Assembly (NCBI GenBank): GCA_000474255.1
Contig: BATO01000015.1
Coordinates: forward strand, 1-64,000
From: Aquipseudomonas alcaligenes MRY13-0052
GTDB taxonomy: Bacteria > Pseudomonadota > Gammaproteobacteria > Pseudomonadales > Pseudomonadaceae
DNA length: 64,000 nt
Direction of reading: 5' to 3'
Shown: piece after piece, positions 1 through 9,061 of the stretch
Layout of the letters: every line of letters begins with the position of its first letter
Position numbering within the stretch: position 1 is the first letter of the stretch
The notes under the pieces: model-generated
Databases searched by the model: none
What the model was told of the DNA's origin: nothing
Seen by the model: only the letters and a program-made list of their open reading frames with translations
Translations under genes and position numbers: made by a program

Positions 1-3000
1 TGCGAGTCGGGGCCGATCGTGCAGGACGATCGTCCTAGACGAGTCGACGCCCGCGGCGAAGGACCAGGGTAGACCGCTGGGCAGCACGCCGCCGACGAAG
101 TCGCTGCCGTCCACGCCGTTGATGGCGCCGGGGGCGAGGCTCCAGGTGATGCTGTCGCTGCCGGCGAGGTCGCCGCTGCGCTCGACCACGTAGCGCAGCT
201 CACGGGTGCCGCCGCTGCCCTCGAAGCTGTCGGCCTGGGACAACAGGTTGAACACCACGTCGTCGTTGCGGATCACCCCGGTGGCCTGGCCGACGGAAAT
301 TTCGGCGCCGGCACTGGGGTTGCTCAGCACCACCTGGAAGGTTTCGTTGGCCTCCAGCACATTGTCCGGGGACAGCGGCAGGGTCACCACCAGGCTCTGC
401 ACGCCGCGGCCGAACTCCAGGGTGCCGCTGAAGGCGGTGCCGGAGAGGAAGTCGGCGAGGCTGGCGGAGTCGGCGTCGTTGCCGAACACCACGCGCCAGT
501 CGACGCTGACGCTCTGGGTCAGGTCGCCCTGGCGCTGCACGGTGAAGTTGAGCTGGCGCGGGGTGTCGCTGTTGCCTTCGGCGGCGGTCAGGCCGCTGCC
601 GTCGAGGGTCAGGCGCGCGTCGTCGTTGATCAGGCTGCCGGTGGCACGGTCCTGGACCACGGTCATGCCCGGGGTGCTGGTGGCGATCACCACCTGCAGG
701 CCCTCGGTGGGTTCGTAGTGGCTGTCCGGGCTGGGGCTGAAGCGGATCACCGCGCTGCTCTGGCCGGCGGCGAACTCGATGGTGCCGGACGGCAGGGTGC
801 CGCCGAAGTCAGCGGCGTCCACCGGGTTGTTGCCGTAGCCCTGCACCTGCCACTGCACGGTGCCCGGCAGCGACAGCTCGCCGCTGCGGGTGACCACGAA
901 TTCCAGTACCGGCGCCGCGCTGGTGCCCTCGCGGACGTTGGCGCTGCGCGCGGTGATGGACACCGCCTGGTCGTCCGGGTCGATGCTGGCCAGGGCCGCG
1001 CCGACGTCGATCTGGCTGTTGGCGTCCTGGGCCTGCAGGGCCACGGTGTAGCTCTCGGTGCCCTCGATCAGGCTGTCGCCGTTGAGGCGCACGTAGATGA
1101 CCTTACTGCTCTCGCCGGCGGCGAACTGCACCACGCCGCTCATGGGCTGGTCGGCGGCGAAGTCGTTGACGTCGGCCGGCAGCTCGCCGTAGCCGGCGAT
1201 CTGGTAGCCGATCTGCCCGGCGCCACTGGTGTTGCCGGTGCGGGTGATGACGAAGGCCTGCACGCCACCGGTGCCGTTGCCCTCGGTGGTGGACGCGGTC
1301 AGCGCCTCGATGCTGTAGGTGGATTCGTCGGTACGGATGGTGCCGTAGGCCTCGCCGTTGATGACCTGCACGCCGGCCGGCGGGTTGTGCAGCACGATGC
1401 CGAAGGTCTCGTCGGTTTCCGCCAGGTTGTCGCCCTTGACCCAGACGGTGACCAGCTTCTGGGTCTCGTTGGCGGCGAAGGTGACGCTGCCGCTGGGCAT
1501 GCCGTCGGCCATGCCCAGCTGGTTCTGCCCGGCGATGAAGTCGTTGGCGTCGGCGGCGTGGGCGCCGACCCGCACGAAGCGCCAGTCGATGGTGAGGTCC
1601 TGGCCCAGCAGCTCGGAGCGGGTCACCAGGAAGGTGATCGCGGTCTGCTGGCCCTGGCCGCCCTCGACCACGTCCATGGTCACGCCGCGCAGGCTGACGC
1701 CGGTGTCGTCGTTGACGAGCTGGGTGCTGGCGCTGCCGCCGGAAACCCGCAGGTTACTCTGGTCGCTCTGCAGGCTGACGGTGAGGGTTTCGTCATCCTC
1801 CACATCGCGGTCGCCGCGCACGGTGAGGACGATCTCGCGGCTGGTCTCGCCGGCGGCGAACTCCAGGGTGCCGCCGCTGATGCCTTCGACCAGGTCGTCG
1901 GCATCGACGCCGCTGACCGACCAGCGCACCGAGCCGCTGCTCTGGGCGTCGGTACGGGTGACGGTGAAGCTGACGGTGGTGGTGGTGCCGCTGTCGCCCT
2001 CGGTGACCTGGGCCTGGTTGGCGCGGATGGACACCAGGCCGTCGTCGTTGACCACGGTGGTACTGGCGCTGGCGGTGCCGATGATGAGGTTGGCGCTGGG
2101 GTTGCCCAGGGTGACCGTGAGCACTTCGCTGGGCTCGACCACGCGGTCGCCCAGCAGCGGGATGGTAATGGTCTTACTCACCTCGCCGACGCCGAAGACC
2201 AGGCTGCCGGAGGGCAGCGGGCCGCCGATGTCGGCCGCGTCCAGACCGCTGGCGCTCCAATCGACGGTAGCGGCGGCACGGCCGTTGTCACGGGTGACGA
2301 CGAAGGTCAGCAACTGCTGGTCGCCCTCGTCGCCTTCGAGCACCTGCAGGCGGGTGGCGACGACGCTGACGGTGGCTTCGTTGTCGAGGATCTGGGTGCT
2401 GGCGCTGGCCTGGCCGCCGAGCTGGCTGCCGGCGCTGGGGCCGCTGAGGGTCACGGTGGCGGTGCGGTCGCCCTGGGCGAAGTAGTCGCCAGGCACCTCG
2501 ATGCGGATCTCCTGGGTCATCTGCCCTTCGGCGAAGGCCAGCAGGCCGCCGGGCAGGTTGCCGCCGAACAGGGCCGGGTCCAGGCCATCGAGGTTCCACT
2601 GCACCTGGCTGGCGCCGGTGCCGCCGCTGCGGCTGACGGTGAAGACCAGCACCAGGGTCTCGCCGTCGTCGCCCTCCAGCACCTCGGGGGCGCCGGCGAC
2701 ACTGAGCACCGAGACCGGCTCGCTGGTATCGCGCAGGGTGGGTGCGGGGGTCGGCTCGAAGCCTCCCTGCACCTCGCTGTTGGTGCCGGCGGACAGGCTG
2801 CTGCCGATGCCGGTGTCGCCGCGCAGGTTGGGGAACACGCCGAGGCCGCCACCGGCGACGCCGGAGGTGCCCTGGCTGGCCGCACCGGTGCCGATGCCGG
2901 AGCTGACGCCGCCGAGCAGGCCCGGGCCCATGCCGTCGAGGTTGAGCATGGCCAGTTCCGGCGGTACGCCGGGCGGCAGCATGCCGCTGCCGGTGGCGTC

Positions 3001-3486
3001 ACCGGTAAGCGCAGCCTGCTCGGGGCGGAAGGTCACGGCCTGCTGGTCGAGGCCGATGTCCTGGCCGAACAGGCCGGTGATCTCGGGGCGGTAGGTGCTG
3101 TCGAAGGGCGACGGGCCGGGGATCGGCGCAGCGTCGGCCTGGCCGGGCAGCGGGGTTGCCTCCAGAGCCTGGACGCCGTCGTGGCGCTCGGCCGGTGCGT
3201 CCGGCTGGACCGGGAACTGGGCCTCCGCGAGCCAGCCCTTGACCCAGGCGCTGGCGTCCACCGCGCCGTTGCCGGCGACGGCGGCGTTGGCCTGGGCCGC
3301 CATGGCCTGGCGCAGGGCCGCAGCCATCTGCAGCGGGATGCCGGCAGCCAGGAGCATGTCGTGCATGGCCTGCAGGGCCTGCTCCAGCGAGGTGACCTCG
3401 GCGGGCGCATGGCCGGTCAGGAAGTCCGTCACCACCTGAACGGCACGTACCAGGGTTTCGATCTGCGCGCTCGTCAATTCAGCCAT
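1..3486 (-). CDS. Calx-beta repeat surface/secreted protein (C-terminus beyond window)
   Basis: A single reading frame runs from ATG at 3486 off the left edge, giving at least 1162 residues. The first ~250 residues are a low-complexity Ala/Gly/Pro-rich segment starting MAELTSAQIET. From about residue 257 onward there are eight successive Calx-beta-type repeats of ~110-120 residues, each opening with a strand followed by a (V/T)xEG(D/N) turn and ending in a ..NDD or ..DDE-like turn. Such proteins are calcium-binding adhesins, usually exported by type I secretion, and the TolC-family gene directly upstream on the same strand fits that. The N-terminus is not the retention module typical of LapA. 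A GGAG lies about 10 bases before the ATG. The export signal and the C-terminal RTX region, if present, lie outside the window, so the secretion route is inferred. Confidence 0.88.
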   Translation of the reverse strand, partial: MAELTSAQIETLVRAVQVVTDFLTGHAPAEVTSLEQALQAMHDMLLAAGIPLQMAAALRQAMAAQANAAVAGNGAVDASAWVKGWLAEAQFPVQPDAPAERHDGVQALEATPLPGQADAAPIPGPSPFDSTYRPEITGLFGQDIGLDQQAVTFRPEQAALTGDATGSGMLPPGVPPELAMLNLDGMGPGLLGGVSSGIGTGAASQGTSGVAGGGLGVFPNLRGDTGIGSSLSAGTNSEVQGGFEPTPAPTLRDTSEPVSVLSVAGAPEVLEGDDGETLVLVFTVSRSGGTGASQVQWNLDGLDPALFGGNLPGGLLAFAEGQMTQEIRIEVPGDYFAQGDRTATVTLSGPSAGSQLGGQASASTQILDNEATVSVVATRLQVLEGDEGDQQLLTFVVTRDNGRAAATVDWSASGLDAADIGGPLPSGSLVFGVGEVSKTITIPLLGDRVVEPSEVLTVTLGNPSANLIIGTASASTTVVNDDGLVSIRANQAQVTEGDSGTTTTVSFTVTRTDAQSSGSVRWSVSGVDADDLVEGISGGTLEFAAGETSREIVLTVRGDRDVEDDETLTVSLQSDQSNLRVSGGSASTQLVNDDTGVSLRGVTMDVVEGGQGQQTAITFLVTRSELLGQDLTIDWRFVRVGAHAADANDFIAGQNQLGMADGMPSGSVTFAANETQKLVTVWVKGDNLAETDETFGIVLHNPPAGVQVINGEAYGTIRTDESTYSIEALTASTTEGNGTGGVQAFVITRTGNTSGAGQIGYQIAGYGELPADVNDFAADQPMSGVVQFAAGESSKVIYVRLNGDSLIEGTESYTVALQAQDANSQIDVGAALASIDPDDQAVSITARSANVREGTSAAPVLEFVVTRSGELSLPGTVQWQVQGYGNNPVDAADFGGTLPSGTIEFAAGQSSAVIRFSPSPDSHYEPTEGLQVVIATSTPGMTVVQDRATGSLINDDARLTLDGSGLTAAEGNSDTPRQLNFTVQRQGDLTQSVSVDWRVVFGNDADSASLADFLSGTAFSGTLEFGRGVQSLVVTLPLSPDNVLEANETFQVVLSNPSAGAEISVGQATGVIRNDDVVFNLLSQADSFEGSGGTRELRYVVERSGDLAGSDSITWSLAPGAINGVDGSDFVGGVLPSGLPWSFAAGVDSSRTIVLHDRPRLA

Positions 3487-3587
3487 CTCGGCTACTCCTG
3501 CGGATGCTGTTTACAGCCTGTACTGGGAAAACGCGCACGCACCCGGAACAGGTGCGTGCGCTGGACGGATCGGTATCGCGGCGGGCC

Positions 3588-4970
3588 TCAGCGGGCGCTG
3601 CCCTGGCCGGCATCGAGGGCGGCCAGGGGCAGCGCCTGGTCGGCCGGCACGACGATGCCCGGCTGGCGGAACAGCTCGGGGCTGAGGCGGCCGGTGGCGC
3701 GCAGCAGGCGGTAGGCGGCGATGATCTCGTCGATACCGGCGGCGGTGGCGTCGCTCTGGGCGTTGATCAGGCCGACCTCGCCATTGAGGATGTCCAGCAG
3801 CGAACGGCGGCCCATCTCGCGCTCCTTGCGCGCCAGGTCGAGGAAGCTCTCGGCGATGTTCACCTGGTTGCGCAGGTGCTCGGAGCGCTCGCGGGAGGTC
3901 TGCCAGGAATCCCAGGCGTTGCGGGCTTCCTCGATGGCCTGGATGCGCACGTAGTCGGCCTTCTCCTCGGCACTCAGCACGGCCTGGTCGGCGGCGCGGG
4001 TGACGTGGTCGGCACGCATGCCGAGGTCGAACTGCCAGTCGAAGTTGACCATGGCCTTGGTGTCGTCACGGCGGCCCGGGGAGCCGTCGTAATCGTCGAA
4101 GTGGGCCTGGCTCAGGCGGAACGACAGGCGCGGCATCAGCTCCTTGCTGCGGGCGGCATCGCGCTCGGCGAGGGTCACCTCGGCGCGCTTGATAGCGGCC
4201 AGCACGTCGGGGTTCTGCTGGCGCACGCTCTCGATGATGTCCACCTCGGACGCTGGCAGGCTGGCACCGGGAACGGCCAGGGCCTCCAGGCCATCGGCGG
4301 CGAGGGTGGTCTCGCCGAAGATCACCCGGTAGCGGTTCAGGGCTTCGCGCATGCGGCTGTCGGCCATCACGCGGCGCGCCTCGGCACCGGCCAGTTGCGA
4401 CTTGGCCTGCAGCACGTCGGTGGCGTAGCCGCGGCCGGCCTCCATGCGCGCGTTCTCCAGGGAGGTCTGCTGCTTGATGTTCTGTTCCGACTGGCGGGCG
4501 TAGGCCTGGGTGCGCTGGGCCTGGATCACCTGCAGCTGCGCCTCGATGGCGGCCAGGGTCAGGTTCTGCACCTGCAGCTCGCGCTCGGCCTCTTCCTTGA
4601 TCAGCACCACCTTGGCGGCCTGCACCCGGGACGAGGTGGCGCCGAAGTCGGTGATCAGCTGGTTGATACCGACGCTGGCCTCGGAGGGGTCGTAGCTGGC
4701 ATTCCCGCCGTTTTCACGGTCGATGTGCTGCTTGCCGGCACTGCCGTTGACAGTGAGCTTGGGGAAATAGGCGGTCTTCTCGACAGCGACCTGCTCGCGG
4801 GCGGTCTCCACGTCGGCGTCGACCATGCGCACCAACTGGTGCTCGCGCAGGACGCGTTCGAGCTTGTCGGCGAAACCCTGCTCGGCCGAAGCATTCGCCG
4901 TGCACAGCAGCAGGCAGGTGGCGAGCAGCTCTCGCCGCGCGTGGAAGACGGGTTTGAAAGTAGAAAGCAT
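3588..4970 (-). CDS. TolC/LapE-family outer-membrane efflux channel
   Basis: A 460-residue protein with an N-terminal signal peptide (hydrophobic stretch ending ..TANASA before EQGF) and two OEP repeats rich in long amphipathic helices, as in TolC. It would form the outer-membrane exit duct of a type I secretion or efflux pump. It precedes the Calx-beta protein on the same strand with a 101-base gap, so the two are probably co-transcribed and this is likely the export channel of the adhesin. No ABC transporter or membrane-fusion gene is present in the window. An in-frame ATG at 5072 with AAGGGTGG before it would add 34 residues ahead of the signal peptide. The 4970 start is preferred because it places the signal sequence at the N-terminus. 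Confidence 0.9.
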   Translation of the reverse strand: MLSTFKPVFHARRELLATCLLLCTANASAEQGFADKLERVLREHQLVRMVDADVETAREQVAVEKTAYFPKLTVNGSAGKQHIDRENGGNASYDPSEASVGINQLITDFGATSSRVQAAKVVLIKEEAERELQVQNLTLAAIEAQLQVIQAQRTQAYARQSEQNIKQQTSLENARMEAGRGYATDVLQAKSQLAGAEARRVMADSRMREALNRYRVIFGETTLAADGLEALAVPGASLPASEVDIIESVRQQNPDVLAAIKRAEVTLAERDAARSKELMPRLSFRLSQAHFDDYDGSPGRRDDTKAMVNFDWQFDLGMRADHVTRAADQAVLSAEEKADYVRIQAIEEARNAWDSWQTSRERSEHLRNQVNIAESFLDLARKEREMGRRSLLDILNGEVGLINAQSDATAAGIDEIIAAYRLLRATGRLSPELFRQPGIVVPADQALPLAALDAGQGSAR

Positions 4971-5304
4971 GGGCGGCTCACCGATCAGGTCATCGAGATG
5001 ATCCGGGGCATGGCACCGGAACGGCGCGATACTAGCTTTCTGCCATCTCGTGAAACTGACAAATGCTGACATTCCACCCTTCGCGACCTATTGACGCATG
5101 GCCTGCGCCGCTCTGGCACGAGGGTTCCAGCTTGCTCAGCCGCTGCGTTCGGGCGAGCGCAGCGGAAAAAAACCGTGCGTTTCCATCCCCGCCAAGGTTC
5201 TATAAGCTGCAAGAAATGCTGCCATTAACCGGTCAGCGCTTTACCGAATGGATGTAGGTAAAGCGGAATTCGCACCACGGAAGATGCCGTATCGAAACCC
5301 GTGA
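4971..5304. promoter_or_regulatory. Divergent intergenic region with a palindrome
   Basis: These 334 bases separate the minus-strand tolC/adhesin pair from the plus-strand response regulator, so divergent promoters are expected here. A perfect 9-base inverted repeat, CGCTTTACC and GGTAAAGCG with an 11-base spacer, lies at 5237-5265, only 40 bases before the regulator start. This is operator-like and could be autoregulatory. No T-tract follows it, so it is not a simple terminator. No confident -35/-10 pair was identified. Confidence 0.45.
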
Positions 5305-5988
5305 ATGATTGATCTGATTCTGCTCGAAGATGAACCCATTCTCGCCGAGGAACTGAGTGAGTTCCTCGGCGAATCCGGCTACCGGGTCACCCTGGCGGAC
5401 AGCCTGGCGAGCTTCGCCGACACCTTCGACGAACAGCGCCACCGCCTCGCGATCATCGACCTGGGCCTGCCCGACGGCGACGGCCTCGACCTGATCCACC
5501 AGCTGCGCGAGCGCGGCAGCACCCTCGGCATCGTCGCCTTCACCGCACGCGGCTCCACCGACCACCGGGTCGCCGGCTTCCGCGTGGGCGCCGACCACTA
5601 CCTGGCCAAGGGCTGCGACCTGGAAGAACTGGCAGCGGTGCTCGAAGCCCTGCGCCGGCGCCTCGGCCTGCAGCGCGGCGGTAGCCGCTGGGAGCTGGAA
5701 CTGGCCTCGCGCCAGTTGAAGACACCCAACCAGCAGCACCTGCGCCTGTCCCACCAGGACATGCTGGTGCTGCACTGCCTGATGCAGCGCGCCGGCGACA
5801 TCGTCTCGCGCCGGGAGATCGTCCGCGCCCTCGACGAGGACTACATGACCTACGACCAGCGCCGCCTGGACACGCAGATCCGCCGCCTGCGGCGCAACGT
5901 CGAGCAGGCCGCCGGCCTGGAGCTGCCGCTCAAGACCCTGCGCAACACCGGCTACTGCTTCTACGAGAAGGTGCGCATCGTCGCCTGA
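5305..5988 (+). CDS. OmpR-family response regulator with intact receiver
   Basis: 227 residues. The receiver domain (1-118) has the acidic pair EDE at residues 8-10, phospho-acceptor Asp52 in IIDLGLPDGDG, a Thr/Ala switch (FTARG) and the conserved Lys in YLAKG. A winged-helix DNA-binding domain follows (about 130-220), ending RNTGYCF. It is therefore a phosphorylation-competent transcription factor. It stands divergent to the tolC/adhesin pair and convergent with a second, degenerate OmpR-type regulator that shares the unusual DNA-binding segment EDYxTYDxRRL. The sensor kinase at 6948 is its likely partner by proximity. Its targets are unknown, and the adhesin operon is the obvious candidate. 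Confidence 0.93.
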   Translation: MIDLILLEDEPILAEELSEFLGESGYRVTLADSLASFADTFDEQRHRLAIIDLGLPDGDGLDLIHQLRERGSTLGIVAFTARGSTDHRVAGFRVGADHYLAKGCDLEELAAVLEALRRRLGLQRGGSRWELELASRQLKTPNQQHLRLSHQDMLVLHCLMQRAGDIVSRREIVRALDEDYMTYDQRRLDTQIRRLRRNVEQAAGLELPLKTLRNTGYCFYEKVRIVA

Positions 5989-5999
5989 GCGGCCCGGCA

Positions 6000-6686
6000 T
6001 CAGCCCGCGCAGAGCAGGCGACCGATGAACGCATACCCCTGGTTGCGCAGCGAACGGATGGGCGCTGGCGCCCCGTCGAGCCCGGCGATCTTGCGCCGCA
6101 GGCGGCTGACGATGGCCTCCAGGCGGCGCTCGTCATAGGTCAGGTAATCCTCGCCCAGCCCTTCGGCCAGCACGCGGCGGTTGGCGGTCTGCTCCGGCGC
6201 TTCACGCAGCAGCCCCAGGATCCGGCATTCCTTGCGGCTCAGCTCCAGTTGCTGGCCATCCGGCGCGCTGAGCACCTGCTCGCGTGCATCGATCACCCAG
6301 CAATCGCCCAGCGGTGCGGCCTGCATGCCGAGGCGCCGCATCAGCGCCTCCATGGCCGACAGCAGTTCGTCTTCCGCCACGACGCGGCCCAGGCAGTGAT
6401 CGGCCCCCAGTGCGTAACCCGCCAGCCGCTGGTCGAGGCGGCCCGGCTCGGTCAGCAGGACCAGCCCGATGCCCGGCCACAGGGTGCGGATGCGCGCCGC
6501 CAGCTCGAGCCCGGCCTTGCCCTCCCCGGCCAGCTCCAGCAGCACGACGTGCGGGCCGAACAGGGCGACCTCCGCCTCCAGCAGGGTGTCGACGGTGCTC
6601 ATGGTGACGAAGCCGACCTTGCCCAGCAGGCGCAGGCACAGGTCCGGCTGGCTATCCGGTGCGGCCTCCACCACCAGCAGGCGCAT
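6000..6686 (-). CDS. OmpR-type regulator with degenerate (pseudo-)receiver
   Basis: 228 residues. The C-terminal winged helix is normal, with LSRKECRILGLL and EDYLTYDERRL closely resembling the regulator at 5305. The receiver lacks the standard chemistry: the acidic pair is EA rather than DE/DD (residues 7-8), the phospho-acceptor position is Glu51 in VVLLELAGEG, and the conserved Lys after strand 5 is absent (HCLGRVV). Glu may mimic a constitutively phosphorylated Asp. The gene is convergent with the canonical regulator (11-base gap) and divergent from the DISM kinase. An alternative GTG start at 6764, preceded by AGGGTGG, would add 26 residues. The ATG is preferred because receivers normally begin right at MRLLVV. 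Confidence 0.85.
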   Translation of the reverse strand: MRLLVVEAAPDSQPDLCLRLLGKVGFVTMSTVDTLLEAEVALFGPHVVLLELAGEGKAGLELAARIRTLWPGIGLVLLTEPGRLDQRLAGYALGADHCLGRVVAEDELLSAMEALMRRLGMQAAPLGDCWVIDAREQVLSAPDGQQLELSRKECRILGLLREAPEQTANRRVLAEGLGEDYLTYDERRLEAIVSRLRRKIAGLDGAPAPIRSLRNQGYAFIGRLLCAG

Positions 6687-6947
6687 GTGCGCGAGCGGCG
6701 TGGCGCTTCCTCCCACCCGGCGCAGGACGGTGGCCGATGAGGTTGCCTGGCTGCGTTCTTTCACTGCGATTCCACCCTGGCGGCCCTGTGCTGACGAACG
6801 GCATTCCGGCGGCCACCCGCCCGAAACACGGCGGCACCCTACCCCAGGAAGGCCCTGCGCAAACCGAGCGAATCTGAGCAACGCATCGAATCGCGGAGCC
6901 GGGCAGGTAGAATCCTCCGCTTCCGCAAACACCCGTGGCGCCGAGCG

Positions 6948-8963
6948 ATGACCCGTCCCCTTGCTTTCCTGCTGTTCTGCCTGTGCCTGCTGTTCTCCTG
7001 GCAGGCAGGCGCCGACACCCTGCACCTCGGCGAGCGGAGCAAGGGCACCCAGGGGCACCTGGAGCGCCTGGACGACCCGGATGGCCGCCTCGACGCCGCC
7101 GGTGCCATGCAATCGAGCGACTGGAAGGCACTGCCCGGCTCGCTCAACGCCGGCTTCACCCGCAGCGTGATCTGGCTGCGCCTGCAGGTGCAGGCCGGGC
7201 CGGACTCCCCCGAACGCTGGATGCTGACGCTGAATAACGCACTGATCGACAGCGCCATCCTCTATGACTACGAAACCGACGGCGCGCCACGGGAACGGCG
7301 CAGCGGCGAATCCATCAACCGCAAGACCTGGGAAGTGGACTACCGCACGCCCTCCTTCGCCCTCAGCCTGCAGCCCGACCAGCCGCGCTGGCTGCTGCTG
7401 CGCCTGGAGGCGCGCAACGCCATGTCGGTGAGCGTGCGCCTGATGCCCGCCGCCGAGTTCGGCGACCGCACCCGCGTGGAATACCTGGGCTCGGGCCTGT
7501 ACTTCGGCATCTACCTGGCGCTGATCGTCTTCCACAGCGTGTTCTGGCGCATGACCCGCGCACCGGAAAGCGGCTGGTACCTGATCTACGTGAGCTGCTG
7601 CATCGCCATCGAGAGCCTCAGCTACGGGCTCCCGCAACAGGTCTTCGGCATCCCCGGAAGCATCAGCGACCGCTTGCTGGGCTGCGGCCTGGCCGCCAGC
7701 CTGCCGCTGGGCTTCATCTTCGCCCAGCGCCAGCTGAGGCCCAGGGACATGGTGAACCTGCGGCGCGTGCTCACGGTGCTCAGCGTGGTCATCGGCCTCG
7801 CCTCCGCCACGGCGGTGCTCGCCGGGCACTACCAGACCGGCGCACCGCTGGTGCAGATCACCTCCTTGCTGACCATCCCGCTGCTGATCGGCATGGCCGT
7901 GCGCATGCTGTTCCAGGGCCATGCCTCGGCGCGGGTGTTCCTGCTGATCTTCGGCATCTACTACGCCGGGGTGATCGTCAGCTTCCTGCGCAACCTCGGC
8001 ATCGTCCCCACCTCCTTCGCCACCGACAATGCCGCCGCCCTCGGCACCCTGCTGCACATGCTCCTGATGAGCATGCGCATCATCAACCACTACCGGAAGC
8101 TGAAGGACGACAAGAGCCGCGCCGAGAGCAGGCTCAAGCACGTGCTGCAGGACCAGAACGCCCACCTCGAACGGCAGATCGACGCCCGCACCCTGGAGCT
8201 GCGCGACGAGATCCGCCGGCGCACCGAGCTGGAGGGCGAGCTGCGCGAGCTGCTGCGCCAGGAGCAGCGCATCCGCGAGGAGCAGCGCGACTTCGTGGCC
8301 ATGGTCTCCCACGAATTCCGCACACCGCTGGCGATCATCGCCACCTCGGCCCAGCAGATATCCCGCCACCTCGACAGCGCCCCGGAACGCAACGAGCAGC
8401 GCTGCCAGAACATCCGCGAATCCACCTCGCGCCTGCTGACCCTGGTGGACAACTACCTCAACCACGACCGCATGGCCGAGACCAGCACCGAGCTGCGCCA
8501 CACCGAGCAGAACCTGCCGGAGCTGCTGGCGCGCAGCACCAGCGACGTGCCCCCCGGGCGTACCCGCATCGAGTACCACAGCCAGCGCCAGACCCTGAGC
8601 TGCGACACCGGCCTGACCCGCATCGCCCTGCGCAACCTGATCGCCAACGCCGACCGCCACGCCCCGGCCGATAGCGTGATCCGTCTCGATGTGCGCGAGC
8701 GCGCGGACGCGGGGATGCTCGACATCCGCGTGGTCAACGAGGGCCCGGAAATCCCCCGCGAGCAGGCGCCGCTGCTGTTCCAGAAGTACTTCCGTGGCAG
8801 CCAGGCCCAGCAATCCCCCGGCGCCGGCCTCGGCCTCTACCTGGTCAAGCGCATCGCGGCCCTGCACGGTGGCGAGATCGCCCTGGAAAGCACCGGCAAG
8901 GACGGCCCCATCTGCTTCCGCCTGAGCCTGCCGATGGAGCCGCTGGGGCACGGGGCCGCCTGA
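6948..8963 (+). CDS. 7TM-DISM sensor histidine kinase
   Basis: 671 residues. Order: signal peptide (1-22), a periplasmic DISMED2-like beta domain (~25-165), seven transmembrane helices of the 7TMR-DISM type (~178-380), a coiled-coil linker rich in Arg/Glu (~385-445), a HisKA domain with His455 in MVSHEFRTPL, and a HATPase domain with N-box LRNLIANADRH and G-box GAGLGLYLVK. DISM kinases sense extracellular ligands such as carbohydrates. No receiver is fused, so a separate regulator is needed. The intact OmpR regulator at 5305 is the plausible partner, with the degenerate one at 6000-6686 lying between them. The ATG at 6948 begins a clean signal sequence. Confidence 0.92.
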   Translation: MTRPLAFLLFCLCLLFSWQAGADTLHLGERSKGTQGHLERLDDPDGRLDAAGAMQSSDWKALPGSLNAGFTRSVIWLRLQVQAGPDSPERWMLTLNNALIDSAILYDYETDGAPRERRSGESINRKTWEVDYRTPSFALSLQPDQPRWLLLRLEARNAMSVSVRLMPAAEFGDRTRVEYLGSGLYFGIYLALIVFHSVFWRMTRAPESGWYLIYVSCCIAIESLSYGLPQQVFGIPGSISDRLLGCGLAASLPLGFIFAQRQLRPRDMVNLRRVLTVLSVVIGLASATAVLAGHYQTGAPLVQITSLLTIPLLIGMAVRMLFQGHASARVFLLIFGIYYAGVIVSFLRNLGIVPTSFATDNAAALGTLLHMLLMSMRIINHYRKLKDDKSRAESRLKHVLQDQNAHLERQIDARTLELRDEIRRRTELEGELRELLRQEQRIREEQRDFVAMVSHEFRTPLAIIATSAQQISRHLDSAPERNEQRCQNIRESTSRLLTLVDNYLNHDRMAETSTELRHTEQNLPELLARSTSDVPPGRTRIEYHSQRQTLSCDTGLTRIALRNLIANADRHAPADSVIRLDVRERADAGMLDIRVVNEGPEIPREQAPLLFQKYFRGSQAQQSPGAGLGLYLVKRIAALHGGEIALESTGKDGPICFRLSLPMEPLGHGAA

Positions 8964-8998
8964 AACCGCGAGGCAGAGCGACGCCTAAAGATGTAATT

Positions 8999-9026
8999 GA
9001 GAAGTGATTGCATACGCATTAATCTC
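8999..9026. promoter_or_regulatory. Possible Fur box upstream of ECF sigma gene
   Basis: An imperfect palindrome framed by GAGA and TCTC, containing TGATTGCATACGCATTA, sits 35-60 bases before the sigma-factor ATG. Iron-starvation ECF sigma genes are normally Fur-repressed, and the GAGAA...TGATT...GCATTA pattern resembles a degraded Fur site. The match to the 19-base consensus is only partial (about 8 of 19 in the best register), so this is tentative. Confidence 0.35.
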
Positions 9027-9061
9027 GCAATCCCTTTCAACGAGTCGCTGCCTGCCCACCC

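Noticed and set aside
1-3486. LapA with LapG-cleavable retention module
   Set aside because: The N-terminus does not match the LapA retention module and no di-Ala cleavage context could be identified.
718-3714. Open frame of nearly 1000 codons on the plus strand opposite the adhesin
   Set aside because: It is the antisense frame of a GC-rich repeat protein, full of Gly/Ala/Val/Asp/His composition noise, without start signals or domain pattern.
5237-5265. Terminator
   Set aside because: The inverted repeat has no following T-tract in either direction and lies in a divergent promoter region.
6687-8951. Long minus-strand frame opposite the DISM kinase, continuous with the degenerate regulator
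   Set aside because: Only the last 228 codons resemble a protein family; the rest is antisense to a clear sensor kinase.
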